Shown: piece after piece, positions 53,101 to 63,649 of the stretch
Layout of the letters: each line of letters starts with the position of its first letter
How positions within the stretch are numbered: position 1 is the first letter of the stretch
From: Aporrectodea caliginosa
Taxonomy: Eukaryota > Annelida > Clitellata > Crassiclitellata > Lumbricidae
Direction of reading: 5' to 3'
Length of the DNA stretch: 64,000 bases
Assembly: GCA_020284085.1 (NCBI GenBank)
Contig: JACEVL010001161.1
Coordinates: 1,602,844-1,666,843, forward strand
Made by a program: the position numbers and the translations under genes
Notes under the pieces: generated by a model
Seen by the model: the letters and a program-made list of their open reading frames with translations, nothing else
Databases searched by the model: none
Told to the model about the DNA's origin: nothing

Positions 53101-55412
53101 ATGCGTGAAAAATGGCTGAATGGAAGGACTCCCCCCTTAGTTTTTTGTCTGTAGCGTATTCATTTGTCTTCCTGGAAGAGAAACAAAGATACCATTCTTT
53201 AGAGGGAATGAAGGGCTTCATTTGCATACCTACATCTTTGTCTTTTGAATACCGGAAGTGATCAAAATAAATAATAATACGCGTAATCTGTGTGAAAATG
53301 GCCGAATACAGCATTACAACGTAAACCGATATATATGTATGGATATATATGTATGGATGTACATTTATACTATATAAACATGTGTAGGGATGATTTTGTG
53401 TATCTTTTATACATAGATTAGTTTCAAAACACACATAATCTTATATTTGTTTATCCAAAAAGTACAAAATGTACGCAATAATATACAATATTGCTAATTA
53501 ATGGGTTCCGTTGTTAAAAGTGATGTAATTTCGAGGTGCATTCACATAATGTACAACTAAATATACCATTCTGTGCAGAAATGAATGCTCAATCCATTGC
53601 TATATTACAAGTTATGATATGTGAAACCAAACACGAAATCCAGGGGGGTGGTAACCACCCCCCCTTGGTAGTCCGTGTTACAAAAAAAGCTTGGTAGCCC
53701 TAATGCTAAATTGCCTTTGGCTAGATTTTCGACGGACTTTAATGGTATTTCTTCAATCAATGTTCATGGAAAGCATGTCCTTCAGATTAATTCAGCTGCT
53801 CGTAGTGGTTCGTTGTTGAATCGTAGGCCTACTTGTTAATATCTGGAACTATCATCTCTTCGTCTTAACAACTCTGCCACCGAATCAATCGTTGGCTCTA
53901 ACTTAAAAATTATTTCTTTCAGGCTCTTTACGGTTCTTAGCGTCTCTAATTGATTGCCCTGCTTAAATGTGCAGTTCTGAACTTTGTAAAGAGAGAATTT
54001 AATATCAAACTACACAGTCATGCATTTTATTGTATTGCATATCGTTTGCTTTGGTTTCCAGCAGCGCACATGACAACTGAAACGGCCTTCTCGTTGGTAT
54101 TAGTAAGGGAAATCTGCTTCGTCCAAATGGTTCAATAGGCCTTCTCTCCTGACAGAGCCATTACTAAGACCACTGAACGTCTTTATTAATAATGGACTGA
54201 TATTGCACTCACGGCACTGGCTGCCCATTCAGCAAAGAATCCATTTCAAGTCTGTTTCACAGCTCACAAGGTTCTAACTATCTACCAACCGACCTATCTC
54301 TCTTCCATGTTATATATAGCCCGAATAGGGTTCAAAGTTCTTGTCCTTGTCCTTGTCCTTAAGTCCAAATTGGGCATTGCTCCTAAATATCTTATCGATC
54401 ACATTCGCTTCCCTCTCTCTTCGGTTTCTCATCGACCTCTTCCTTCCTTGGTCAGGCATACTCTTTTTGTTCCACGAGTTAGGATCACTATGGCCCAAAC
54501 TAGATCTTTTGCAAATATTGGGCCCTCCCTATGGAATGCCCTTCCCTCCTCTCTATGTGCTACCATTCTTTCTGGGTCTCTTCCTACAGCCTTCTCCCTC
54601 TTCATAACCTTCTTCTTCTCTGGGGTTTCTCGCACTGGGAGCGCTACTGAATGGCCACTGCTTTGAGAGGCGCTATATAAATTAACAAATACAATACAAT
54701 AACAAATACAATAATATATTCGTCTATTGAAACCTGAGTGACAAACTGCATTCAATGACAAAGAGGTTAACCTTTCATACAAATATAAATCGCTCTCGAT
54801 CAATACGACTGAACATGTGACCCGCACCCGAACAGTGTTGGGCTCTCGGGCTTTCTCGGTAACAGTTCAATGCTATGGAATTCAATGCTCTGTGCAGTTC
54901 GTACTGTTTATTCTTTGATAATATTCAGGTCAAAACTTTTCGTCTCTTTCGGCTTTCACACCCACCGCAGCTCACCTTCCGGTTCTTCTTATATTTGGAA
55001 TTCTACCTAGCTCTTCCAATGGTCCTCAGTTTTGATTGTGCTTTCACTCTAACCGACCATCAACTGGTGTCTTAGACATTATTATAACGGCTCTACAGAA
55101 GTCATTAGAATAGATTGAACTTGAATGCTTCTTAAAAATCTGGTTAAATGCAGAACTGTATGATTTTCAATTGCAGACGTATTTAGAAACATTTTCCGAC
55201 TGAAAGCGTCACAGGAAAAACTCCTAAAGGTCCTTGGCTCGTGTTTTAAAAGCCGAGAGAAGGCGTGTGCAGCCAAGTGTGGTCTGAAGATGTCGATCTG
55301 CGCAGGATTCCAACATGGTCCAGAGAACACCTGTTGTCTCCTTGATCTGAACTCAATGATGAACGGGTCTCCACTACCTGCATCTAATTGGAAGATCTGG
55401 ATTAAAATCTAG
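44082..55412 (+). CDS. Unit D: long-stalk mucin-like modular protein
   Basis: Model: 44082-44124, 45538-46017, 50078-52342 and 55177-55412, giving 3024 coding bases (1007 residues). It has the signal peptide, one type 2 jelly-roll module (160 codons), a 755-codon stalk and the PAN-like module. The stalk differs from A-C: a Thr/Lys block (KTTTKVAPTTT units) is followed by about 20 copies of a 24-residue repeat and then a unique Ser/Thr tail. All splice phases are 1 and no frame break was seen. Intron 2 contains a pogo-like transposon and a 21-bp minisatellite. Intron 3 contains a piggyBac-like element and a LINE. Confidence 0.65.
44179..44890. repeat. Direct repeats in intron 1 of unit D
   Basis: 'AAAGAAAGCAT.GTTTGATAT...CTGAGGATATTTTGAAAA' occurs at about 44176-44220 and again at about 44831-44877. 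A 70-odd-bp unit ('AGGTTTCTTCAGTTTGAGC' to 'GGGCCC') is duplicated in tandem at about 44650-44795. A purine-rich GAGACAGA tract lies at 44246-44354. Confidence 0.75.
45055..45265 (+). mobile_element. LINE 3' tail
   Basis: A frame FRSQLKPYLFQITYQ resembles the LINE C-terminal end. It is followed by 'GATGCCCTGAGCATTAGACACCGGCG', shared with the tail at 57960-58020. Confidence 0.5.
45538..46017 (+). CDS. Unit D exon 2, jelly-roll-like module (type 2)
   Basis: 480 bp between TTTTTAAAG and GTAGGT, phase 1-1. LTITVDDEMILYFDGVQ, SAWKC, DNGYDDSFWP, AKWIWSPNYMPGGNN and YCRS are present. The 3' linker is short and Thr/Arg-rich. Confidence 0.76.
46642..47406 (-). pseudogene. pogo/Tigger transposase, internally deleted
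   Basis: 254 codons. An N-terminal Psq-type helix-turn-helix (SLRAASKEFTIPRATMQKRL) is followed directly by the second half of a DDE domain: GRTVAIVAAVSSTG, IPPAMIFPR, VLLVLDNHVSHKS, LLTLPPHTSSKLQPLD. The CENP-B-like DNA-binding part and the strand with the first catalytic Asp are missing. The C-terminus runs into a palindrome (46649-46682). It is inactive. Confidence 0.85.
46649..46682. repeat. Perfect 34-bp palindrome
   Basis: The half-site GCCACTCTTGCCCCACC is followed immediately by its exact reverse complement. The half-site is the same motif found singly at about 47561-47575, 47582-47600 and 47619-47640. Confidence 0.95.
48190..48740 (-). mobile_element. LINE/SINE 3' fragments
   Basis: Two tails reading GTAGCGCCACTTC (48200) and TATGGCGCCGTAACACGG (48398) on the + strand. 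The minus frame 48729-48445 ends SKLKTYLLAKAYPAV, a LINE-like end. Confidence 0.5.
48820..49135. repeat. 21-bp minisatellite, about 15 copies
   Basis: Units of ATTGGCCTTCCCGATGC plus AAGG or GGGC/AGGC. In the first half AAGG and GGC endings alternate (42-bp higher order). In the second half all copies end AAGG. It is open in several frames on both strands because 21 is a multiple of three, so none is called as a gene. Confidence 0.95.
49140..50077. other. End of intron 2 of unit D
   Basis: No gene recognised. The last ~140 bp carry a pyrimidine-rich 'TCTGCCTATCT' stretch and TTTGCATTTTAG, comparable to the bases before exon 3 in units A and B. Confidence 0.5.
50078..52342 (+). CDS. Unit D exon 3, repeat stalk
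   Basis: 2265 bp (755 codons), phase 1-1. Residues ~1-125 are Thr/Lys repeats. From 50569 to about 51999 there are 19 full and one partial copy of a 72-bp unit. Each unit starts DEISTGPLQATT and ends SSANTIRI or SSADTFRI. The remaining ~110 codons are Ser/Thr-rich and end AVQTLSNG before the GTAAAA donor. The unit length is divisible by three and lacks stops in another frame, producing long shadow frames. Confidence 0.8.
52745..53706. mobile_element. piggyBac-like non-autonomous element
   Basis: It starts right after TTAA (52741-52744) with CCCTCGGGCTACCAAGG, and the right end CTTGGTAGCCC is its inverse. The right-hand TTAA is decayed to CTAA. Near-palindromic GGGGGTGG..CCACCCCC motifs lie just inside both ends. 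The interior has two direct copies of CCGGAAGTG.TCAAAATAAAT. Confidence 0.6.
54165..54715 (+). mobile_element. LINE 3' fragment
   Basis: Frames contain HWLPIQQRIHFK, LGIAPKYLIDHI, SFANIGPSLWNALPSSL. The tail GAGGCGCTATATAAATT is followed by ACAAAT/ACAATA repeats. It lies in intron 3 of unit D. Confidence 0.8.
55177..55412 (+). CDS. Unit D exon 4, PAN/apple-like module
   Basis: 236 bp after TTGCAG, open to TAG. Six Cys are conserved. Changes include GFQHGPENTCC and LLDLNSMMNG. There is no internal Met near the start, so a simple ORF search misses it. Confidence 0.75.
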
Positions 55413-55419
55413 GATGATT

Positions 55420-56040
55420 TCTCTGACCTCAAAGACTCTCGTAATGCATAACTTAATTAGCTGAATAATTAAGCAGGTGCCCTGCGTTTAGCTTCAGAGT
55501 AGCGCTTCAGAAATAATGAAGTTTACGATTACGTCTTGAAATCGGTGAGAAGCATCGATCATTAACAGCTTAGTTCTTCTGGTTCATCTAACTTCTTCAC
55601 GATCGTCTGTTTTTCGACTTCTTCTTTATTTAGTCTCAGAGTTCTTTTGATTATTCGCTGCACTATTTACTGGATGTATTTCTAATGTGTCGTCCTCTAA
55701 GACTTTTCTAAAGGTTTCTGTTTCTTGTTAAGGTCCAAAAAGCCAAACAAACTGAAGTAGTGAGATCACAGCAATTATTATTGTCATAAGCACGATACAC
55801 TTGAAGATGCAGATCGAATCTTTATTTGCCCTAAAGAAACAGCGACCTACATAGCCAGATGACATCATATATGATCTCTAAAATGAAAGTACATGGAGTC
55901 TAAAATCCATAATCGATTTCCGGTGTTTTTTGGACTGAGCGAAATTTGAATGTATTACATATAAAATTATGTGAATGTGTTTATTTGTGTATGTGTTTTT
56001 CTATGTATGTATGCACACACATATATTTACGTGTAGATAT
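55420..56040. other. 3' flank of unit D, no gene
   Basis: A/T-rich. 'GCGTTTAGCTTCAGAGTAGCGC' at 55488 may be a LINE tail. Nothing else recognised. Confidence 0.45.
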
Positions 56041-56044
56041 ACAT

Positions 56045-57440
56045 GCTTATATGCAGCCATTTTGTCATTGGTGCGGATGCTGTCGAGCCTAAGAACGAGG
56101 TCCGCGACCTCAGTCATTTCCTTGACAGAGACCTATCAATTGCATTACACATCACGGGGCTTGTCACGACCAGCTTCGCAATACTAAGACAGCTGAAGTC
56201 TGCTTCTCTGTCTCTCACACAGAATGCGACTCGTCGCCTCGGGTGCACAGTTTAATCCTTAAACGAATCGATTACTGCAATGTCGCCTTTGCCGGCTTTC
56301 CCCAGCGCACTATCATTCGGCTTCAGGCGGTCATCACCGCTGCTGCACGTCTGGTATACCCTATTGCTATTTAAAGAATTGGACCACATTTCAACCGCGA
56401 TACAAGATGAGCTTCAGTGGCTAGAATAGGTGAGCGCATCAAACTCAAACTTTGCATCCTGGTGCATAAACGTACATGTATGAACAACAGCGCACCACGC
56501 TACCTGGCAGCAGTGTTATTTTAGTTCCAGCATTAATTTCTATTCCTGTTCTTATTCTATTCCACTGTCGTCATTTTTGTTCTAGTTTTAGTTCCTCTTT
56601 TAAAATAAATTTTGTTCTAGTTCTAGTTCCACTTCCTATTTAGAAATAATTTTAGTTCCAGTTCCAGTTCGAGAAAATTTATATTTTAGTTCCACTTCAA
56701 AATCCACTTCTCACAGAAATATCTAACATGAACGATTAATGTCTCTCAGACTGTCACAGAAAACAGTGTCTTGACCTATTTATGAGATTAGTATATTACG
56801 GACTATACGTGAATACCGTCAGTCCGCATTGCTATTAAAAATTTTAAAAAAAATCTATTCCGTTCTCGTCCGAGAAAAATATTCAATTTTTATTCCTATT
56901 CTATTCTCGTTCCAGACTTAATTTTTATTCCAGTTTTCGTTCCGTGAAACTAATTTGAAACAATTATTATTCCTATTCTATTCTCAGGAACTACATGTAA
57001 AATAACACTGCCTGGCAGACAACATCAGGCAGCTATCGGACGATGCCAATAAAAGTATGAAAGTAAGTATATCCTTTAATACTCCATTAGCAAATGCACA
57101 ATGGGACATCGAAATTGAATATAAAATAAAACACAGAAGCAATAATAAGGTAATAGCTCAGTCTGCAATCATCAAAGTCCGCTGATGTTTTCGTGCGGGT
57201 AGCCAAGACTAATTAAAGCGGATGATTGGTCTTTTCGGGTCGCTGGTCCACGACTACACGTGCCTGGAAGAGTCTTCCTGCAACTATTCAGGAGACCAAA
57301 AGAGTTTCTGCTTTCAACAAACAGTTAAAGTTGTACTTTCTACCTAATCCCGAGCATTAGACTTTGCGTTGACAGTTGACAGTTGTGTAAAGCATCCTGG
57401 AAGTAACTTGCTGACGACGATGCTATATTAATCGTCGTAT
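56045..57440 (+). mobile_element. LINE C-terminal fragment split by a hAT MITE
   Basis: Frame-shifted pieces: DRDLSIALHITGLVTTSF, RIDYCNVAFAGFP, then after the insertion TWKSLP-like and FNKQLKLYF segments. Together they follow the normal order of a CR1/L2-like C-terminal region. Confidence 0.65.
56511..57010. mobile_element. hAT-like MITE, 500 bp
   Basis: CAGTGTTATTTTA and TAAAATAACACTG are exact inverted ends. CCTGGCAG is duplicated at 56503-56510 and 57011-57018. Both halves carry many TAGTTCCAGTTCC/TTCCTATTC subterminal motifs. Confidence 0.92.
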
Positions 57441-57489
57441 TTACAATTATATGCACCATGTATGTACGTATGATGAATGTATTGTATTG

Positions 57490-58040
57490 TATTTGACCAT
57501 TTATAAAGCGTTTCTCATAGCATACGGTAAGCCTTTCAGAAGCGCTCCTCAGTTCGAGGTACTCCGAGAAAAAGGAAGGTTTTAAAGTGAGACAAAGAGG
57601 TAGAGATGCTTCCTACCAGACAGGATTTTAGCGTAGAGAAGGAGGAAGTCTATTCCATAGAGAGGGACCTATGCACACAAAGGACCTAGATTGAGCCATT
57701 GTGGTCCTAACACGGGGAACAAAAAGGTCAAGCCAGTCAGAGGATCTGAGAGGACGCTTTGACGTGGCAGAGAGGGGGCGGAGAATGTGTGGATGATGTA
57801 TGTATTGTAGCGATACTGCGCCAACTATTTTACCAGGATAGCCACCTCAATATCGTGAGGCTTAGCCTAGTCAAGTTCGCTGGATTAAGGGTAGATATGG
57901 AGAGACATAGAGAGGACTGAACAAAGAAAGTTAGACCTATCTATGTGAGTCAGTGTTGACCTGATTACAGCATCGGATGATGCTTTGTCCATCAGACACT
58001 GGCGCTATATAAGTTACTAATTATTATTACACGGCTTCAA
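57490..58040. mobile_element. Two LINE 3' fragments, opposite strands
   Basis: 57490-57860 is minus (tail AAAGCGTTTCTCATAGC; the minus frame gives SFVCIGPSLWNRLPP-like residues). 57930-58040 is plus and ends GGCGCTATATAAGTTACTAATTATT. Confidence 0.6.
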
Positions 58041-58511
58041 CTACCTACATCATGACATGTTGTGTGTATCGGGCCTATATGTTTGTGCGCGAATTTGTGA
58101 ATACATAATATGCATATATTTTAAATGTTTTACAACTATAAACGGCTTACGAAAATCACCATACGAATTATGACATCTGTCAACAGAGCTCTTAGTATTA
58201 GGTCTGACGTTGAATGGATTTGATCAACTATTCTAAAAGAAATAACCATTCCAGATTCTTGTCTTGTCGCTTTTTAAATGGTAGGTACAACTTTCTGAAA
58301 GAGTTTGTTAGAATAATGCATTGATTTACAACAAAACTATAGTTACGGAAAATCCTTACAAGAATAAAATGAAAAGTATTCGCATGCAACTGCCAAATTT
58401 CTAAATCGGGCTTCAAAGATTCACCACCGTCAGAAATGCGTGTTCAGAGTTCTGAATACAGAATAGGCCTACAGCAACCCTTCATTTATATCCATGTTGA
58501 GATCAATACAG

Positions 58512-58747
58512 TCATAATCTTGTCCAGATCTTCCAGTCAGGCGCTTGCTGTCGAATCCCGTTCAGCATTGCATCCAGTCCAAGAAGACAACAGGTGTTCT
58601 CTGGACCATATTGGAATCCTCCGCAGATCGACATCTTCAAACCACACTTGGCTGCACACGCCTTCTCTCGGCTTTTAAAACAGGAGTCGAGGACCTCTTG
58701 GAGTTTTTCTTGTGACGCTTTCAGTCGGAAAGTGTTTCTTAAGAAAC
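58512..58747 (-). CDS. Unit E last exon, PAN/apple-like module
   Basis: 236 bp after TTTTCAG (minus). Six Cys are conserved, and SICGGFQYGPENTCC and DWKIWTRL are read. It is the same length as the last exons of A-D. Confidence 0.77.
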
Positions 58748-61195
58748 CTGAAAATCCTATTAAATAAAAGATTCCCAATCTTACAACCATACGTTCGAAC
58801 GAAAATTACGCAGAGTGATCGTCAGAAAAGAATAAAATTCACGCATTCACTGTCAAAATATTGAAATGATGAATTCACGAACCATCGAACATGGCTGCAT
58901 TATAAACGATTGATTCAAATGCCTAGCCTACTGCACTTGAATCAGATCGTCATGGAAAGTTCAGGCACATCAGCACTCTCATTTTTTATTTGAAGTAAAA
59001 TTTTTTACCGTTAGTTGCTGTTTCAAGAAGATTCGATTTTGTAAAGGGTTGAGTTGTCTGTGCTTCTGATTTAGATGCTGATGATGCTGTGGTTTGAATC
59101 AACTTATTTGTTGAAGACGAAGCTGTCGTGATTACATGAGTAGGCCTAGTTTGTTGGTTACTCACAGAATTCTTGACTGAGGTTGATACAAAAACTACAA
59201 CACGAAGACTTCAGATAAATTTCACTTTGAACAAATTCTAAGCATAACACATATCAAACGAATCACACCGAGAAATGACGACTACAAATATTCTGTTTAA
59301 AATATAAATATAAATATTACCAAAACGCTCTTCAGTCCTTTCGATAGTTGTTCCATCATTTTGCAATTTAAACTTAATTTCCTTTCTCAGAACGTGTCTG
59401 CATAGAAAAGAAGAAAGAGCAGCAACATACCTGCAGTTGAAGTTGTCATGAAAGTGTGAGAAGAAGGAGGAGACGAAGAAGGTGGCATCTGTCCAACAAC
59501 GTATCTGCAATACATAACATTGTTGCCACCAGGCATGTAGTTAGGACTCCAAATCCACTTCGCTTCCGTACGAATTCCACCGATGGTTGGCCACAATCCA
59601 CCAGAGCCATCGTTGGCTACGATCTCCGTAGCCATCGGCCAAAAGGAATCGTCATAGCCATTGTTGACCCATCCAGTGTAGTAGTCTGGCGTACATTTCC
59701 ACGCACTACTGGTTAGGATACGACCATTCGTATCGGATCCAAGTATTCCACCGTTGTTTTGAATGTTGTTGGCCTGAACTGCTATTGTGGTGACTGTTTG
59801 TGGAAGAGGAGTTGTGTCAGGAGTGGTGGCTGTGTTGACGTTTGGAAGATTCGTTTGTTGGACTCCATCAAAGAAGAGAATCATCTGATCATCAACGGTT
59901 ATCGTCAGAGGATTCACCGAGGACGTCGTTGTCAGTTTCACCGTGGCTGCCAAAACAATTAAATAAAAGCTCAAGCAAACCTGAAGAAACAGCCTAATGG
60001 AACTGTGTTCTTACGGACCTATATATGAGAACTGTCTTTACCAGATTGCTATCAATGAAGCATATTCGTTTATGCAGCCGGAGAGGAGTTACTCAAATTC
60101 TGACATAATTTGCTTGTTAAGACGGGTTATGTTCTCTTAGACAACCACTTTCAAAGGCTACCGATGTTCTTAAAGGACGTTTTATAAAAGTTCAGATAAG
60201 CACATTGACACGTGATTTTAGAATTATTATAAATATTTCATAATTTTTTTATAGTAGGCCTACTATTGTCATTATTTTTTGCCTCGAGGTAAAAATTATA
60301 TCGGAGGAACTTCAATTATTAAAATATTAATAATATTATTATTATTAGTTGTATATTATATTAATCCTATCATCATCATTCTAATAAACATAATCATCAT
60401 CGTCATCATCATTGCATTATTTGCAATAAAAAAATTGCTTATTCCTATGATATTTTGAGAGCAGGCCTATTATGTATGTATGTATGAGCACTTGTTATAG
60501 CGCCCCTTCAAGATTTCTATTATATTGCGTACGCTTTGAGGTGGTCATGGAAAGCGGACGAGGAGAGGAAGGTGGCATCTGTCCAAGAACGAATCTGCAA
60601 TACAATACGTTGTTTCCACCGGGCATGTAGTTAGGACTCCAAATCCACTTCGCTTCCGTACGAATTCCACCGATGGTTGGCCACAATCCACCAGAGCCAT
60701 CGTTGGCTACGATCTCCGTAGCCATCGGCCAAAAGGAATCGTCGTAGCCATTGTTGACCCATCCATTGTAGTAGTCTGGCGTACATTTCCACGCACTACT
60801 GGTTAGGACGCGACCATTTGTATCGGATCCAAGTATTCCACCGTTGTTTTGAATGTTGTTGGCCTGAACTGCTATTGTGGTGACTGTTTGTGGAAGAGGA
60901 GTTGTGTCAGGAGTGGTGGCTGTGTTGACGTTTGGAAGATTCGTTTGTTGGACTCCATCAAAGTAGAGAATCATCTGATCATCAACGGTTATCGTCAGAA
61001 GATTCACCGAAGACGTCGTCGTCATTTTTATTGTGGCTGGAAAAAGAATTAACTCGATTTGAAGAAATACATAGAAAACCTCTATCAAACTTAAAGCAAC
61101 AAACTGTTGAATTGTGTTCTTACGGAGATGTAAGTTAATGTAATGAAACACATTTTCTATACGATCGTCAGTAGCAGAACTACTTCACGCATGCA

Positions 61196-61247
<52 letters not shown>

Positions 61248-62993
61248 TCAAATGCGACTCTCCGCTGCCACATACTGAGACATATGAGAACTGATTTTAC
61301 TATATTTGTTAGTGCTAAAGCATATTCGTTCATGCGGGTCGTTAGAGGAGCTGTACAAATTCTGAACACAATTAGTGTTTTAGCTATGGTCAGGCGGATA
61401 TGTTCTCTTAGACAAGGACTTTCAAAGGGCTGTTGAAGTTCTTACTCTTTATAAAAGTCCAGACAGATATTAACAGATGATTTTAGAGTCATAATCAATA
61501 TTTAATTACTTTTAATAATATTATTATCATTGTTTTGGCGTTCCCCCCCCCCCTGGGTAGAAAGGATCTCTCGGAGACTTCAATTATTATAATTTTCTTC
61601 TCATCATCGTCGTCGTCATTATCATCATCAATACAATTATCTACAATCATTTAAATGTTATTGCATATGATAATTATTATAATAGTATTATATTGCATAC
61701 GCTTTGAAGTGGTCATGGAAGGCGGCCGAGGAGAAGAAGGTGGCATCTGTCCAAAAACGTATCTGCAATACATAACGTTGTTTCCACCGGGCATGTAGTA
61801 GTTAGGACTCCAAATCCACTTCGCTTCCGTACGAATTCCACCGATGGTTGGCCACAATCCACCAGAGCCATCGTTGGCTACGATCTCCGTAGCCATCGGC
61901 CAAAAGGAATCGTCGTATCCACTGTTGATCCATCCAGTGTAGTAGTCTGGCGTACATTTCCACGCACTACTGGTTAGGACGCGACCATTCGTATCGGATC
62001 CAAGTATTCCACCGTTGTTTTGAATGTTGTTTGCATGAACTGCTATTGTGGTGACTGTTTGTGGAAGAGGAGTTGTGTCAGGAGTGGTGGCAGTGTTGAC
62101 GTTTGGAAGATTCGTTTGTTGGACTCCATCAAAGAAGAGAATCATCTGATCATCAACGGTTATCGTCAGAAGATTCACCGAAGACGTCGTTGTCATTTTT
62201 ACTGTGGCTGGAAAAAGAATTAACTCGATTTGAAGAAATACAAAGAAAAGCTCAAGCATAACTGAAACAACAAACTAATAAAATTGTGTTCTTACGGAGA
62301 TGTAAGTTAATGTAATAATAATAATAATAAATAATATCTTTTCTTTAATTTAGCCCCTGACAAACGCACTGCGCTGTACATTTACATGTTATGCAATTGA
62401 AACAATCCTAACTAATTAACTACTAACCGAACAGACAGCCTGTAATACACGGCGCTAATAGCAGCCTACAAAGCATATCCGCCCTAACGGGGCTCGAACT
62501 CGGTACCTCTCGCTCTCTACGCCAGATGTAATCCAACGCGCCACCGGACCCCCCAACAAGTAATGACACACATTTCTATGGCATCGTCAGTAGCATAGCT
62601 ACTTCAAGGATGCAATAGGTTTCACACACGCACTGTCAAACGCGACTCTCCGCTCTCACATACGAATACATAATAAGAGAACTGACTTTACCACATTGTC
62701 ATTGCTAAAGCATTCTCGTTCATTCAGTCGTTAGAGGAGCTGCACAAATTCTGGACACAATTAGTATTTTAGCTATGGTCAGGCGGATATCTTCTCTTAT
62801 ATGAGGACTTTCAAAGGGCTGCTAGAGCTCTTAAAATACGCTTTATAAAAGTCCAGTTAGATATTAACAGATGATTTTAGAATTATTATAAATATTTAAT
62901 TAATTTTAATAAAAATTATTATTATCACTATTTTCTGCCCCGCGGTTAAAAGGATTTCTCGGAGACTTCAATTATTAGCATTTTCTTCTTCTT

Positions 62994-63064
<71 letters not shown>

Positions 63065-63642
63065 TATCAATGCAATTATCTGCAATCATTTAATTCTTAT
63101 AGCAAATGATATTATAATGAAAATATAGTGCATACGCTTTGAGGTGGTCATGGAAGGCGGACGAGAAGAGGAAGGTGGCATCTGTCCAACAACGCATCTG
63201 CAATACATAACGTTGTTGCCACCGGGCATGTTGTAGTTAGGACTCCAAATCCACTTTGCTTCCGTACGAATTCCACCGATGGTTGGCCACAATCCACCAG
63301 AGCCATCGTTGGCCTCGATCTCCGTAGCCATCGGCCAAAAGGAATCGTCATAACCACTGTTGACCCATCCATTGTAGTAGTCTGGTGTACATTTCCACGC
63401 ACTACTGGTTAGGACGCGACCATTCGTATCGGATCCAAGTATTCCGCCGTAATTCTGATTGTTGTTGGCCTGAACTGCTATTGTGGTGACTGTTTGTGGA
63501 AGAGTAGTTGTGTCAGGAGTGGTGGCTGTGTTGACGTTTGGAAGATTCGTTTGCTGGACTCCATCAAAGAAGAGAATCATCTGATCATCAACGGTTATCG
63601 TCAGAAGATTCACCGAAGACGTCGTTGTCAGTTTTACCGTGG
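58512..63642 (-). CDS. Unit E: multi-jelly-roll mucin-like protein (5' partial)
   Basis: On the minus strand the exons are 63642-63136, 62207-61701, 61036-60533, 59946-59431, 59176-59009 and 58747-58512. The first four are type 2 jelly-roll modules, the fifth a 56-codon Thr/Ser linker, the last the PAN-like module with stop. All are phase 1-1 up to the last, so all join in frame to 811 codons. The signal-peptide exon is not in the window. It should lie beyond 64000, perhaps after more jelly-roll exons. The architecture is reversed in emphasis relative to A-D: many heads, almost no stalk. All exons could be joined in one protein or used as alternatives. Two or more separate genes are also possible. 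Confidence 0.62.
59009..59176 (-). CDS. Unit E Thr/Ser-rich linker exon
   Basis: 168 bp (56 codons), acceptor CCTCAG and donor AACG|GTAAAA, phase 1-1. It contains HVITTASSSTNKLIQTTASS, then EAQTTQP, and ends ETATNG. It corresponds to the large stalk exons of A-D but has almost no repeats. Confidence 0.6.
59431..59946 (-). CDS. Unit E jelly-roll exon, copy 4 (most 3')
   Basis: 516 bp, GGCAG acceptor, GCAG|GTATGT donor, phase 1-1. LTITVDDQMILFFDGVQ, WVNNGYDDSFWP, AKWIWSPNYMPGGNN, YCRYVVG. The 3' linker (SSPPSSHTFMTTSTA) differs from the other three copies. Confidence 0.78.
60533..61036 (-). CDS. Unit E jelly-roll exon, copy 3
   Basis: 504 bp, TTCCAG acceptor, AAGC|GTACGC donor, phase 1-1. It has the same motifs as copy 4 and ends SSPRPLSMTTSK. 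Confidence 0.78.
61198..61245. repeat. (CA)n microsatellite
   Basis: Perfect CA repeat of about 48 bp between jelly-roll copies 2 and 3. Confidence 0.97.
61701..62207 (-). CDS. Unit E jelly-roll exon, copy 2
   Basis: 507 bp, phase 1-1. One extra Tyr in SPNYYMPGGNN relative to copies 3 and 4. Flanking introns match those of copy 3. Confidence 0.78.
62313..62554 (-). mobile_element. tRNA-derived SINE, full length
   Basis: On the minus strand a tRNA-like head carries an A-box-like TGGCGCGTTGG and a B-box-like AGTTCGAGCCC. It is followed by a body ('GCATAACATGTAAATGTACAG') and an A/T trinucleotide tail. The empty site is preserved next to copy 3 at about 61132-61150 (GTTAATGTAATGAAACAC), giving TAAT as a short target duplication. 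Acceptor-stem pairing is poor, so it is not a tRNA gene. Confidence 0.75.
62996..63062. repeat. (CAT)n microsatellite
   Basis: About 65 bp of perfect CAT repeat just 3' (minus sense) of jelly-roll copy 1. Confidence 0.97.
63136..63642 (-). CDS. Unit E jelly-roll exon, copy 1 (most 5' in window)
   Basis: 507 bp, TAGCAG acceptor, AAGC|GTATGC donor, phase 1-1. SPNYNMPGGNN insertion, WVNSGYDDSFWP. Its upstream (right) flank resembles that of copy 4. Confidence 0.78.
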
Positions 63643-63649
63643 CTGCTAG

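Noticed and set aside
62480..62554. Possible tRNA gene, minus strand
   Set aside because: A- and B-box-like motifs are present, but the acceptor stem does not pair and the sequence continues into a SINE body.
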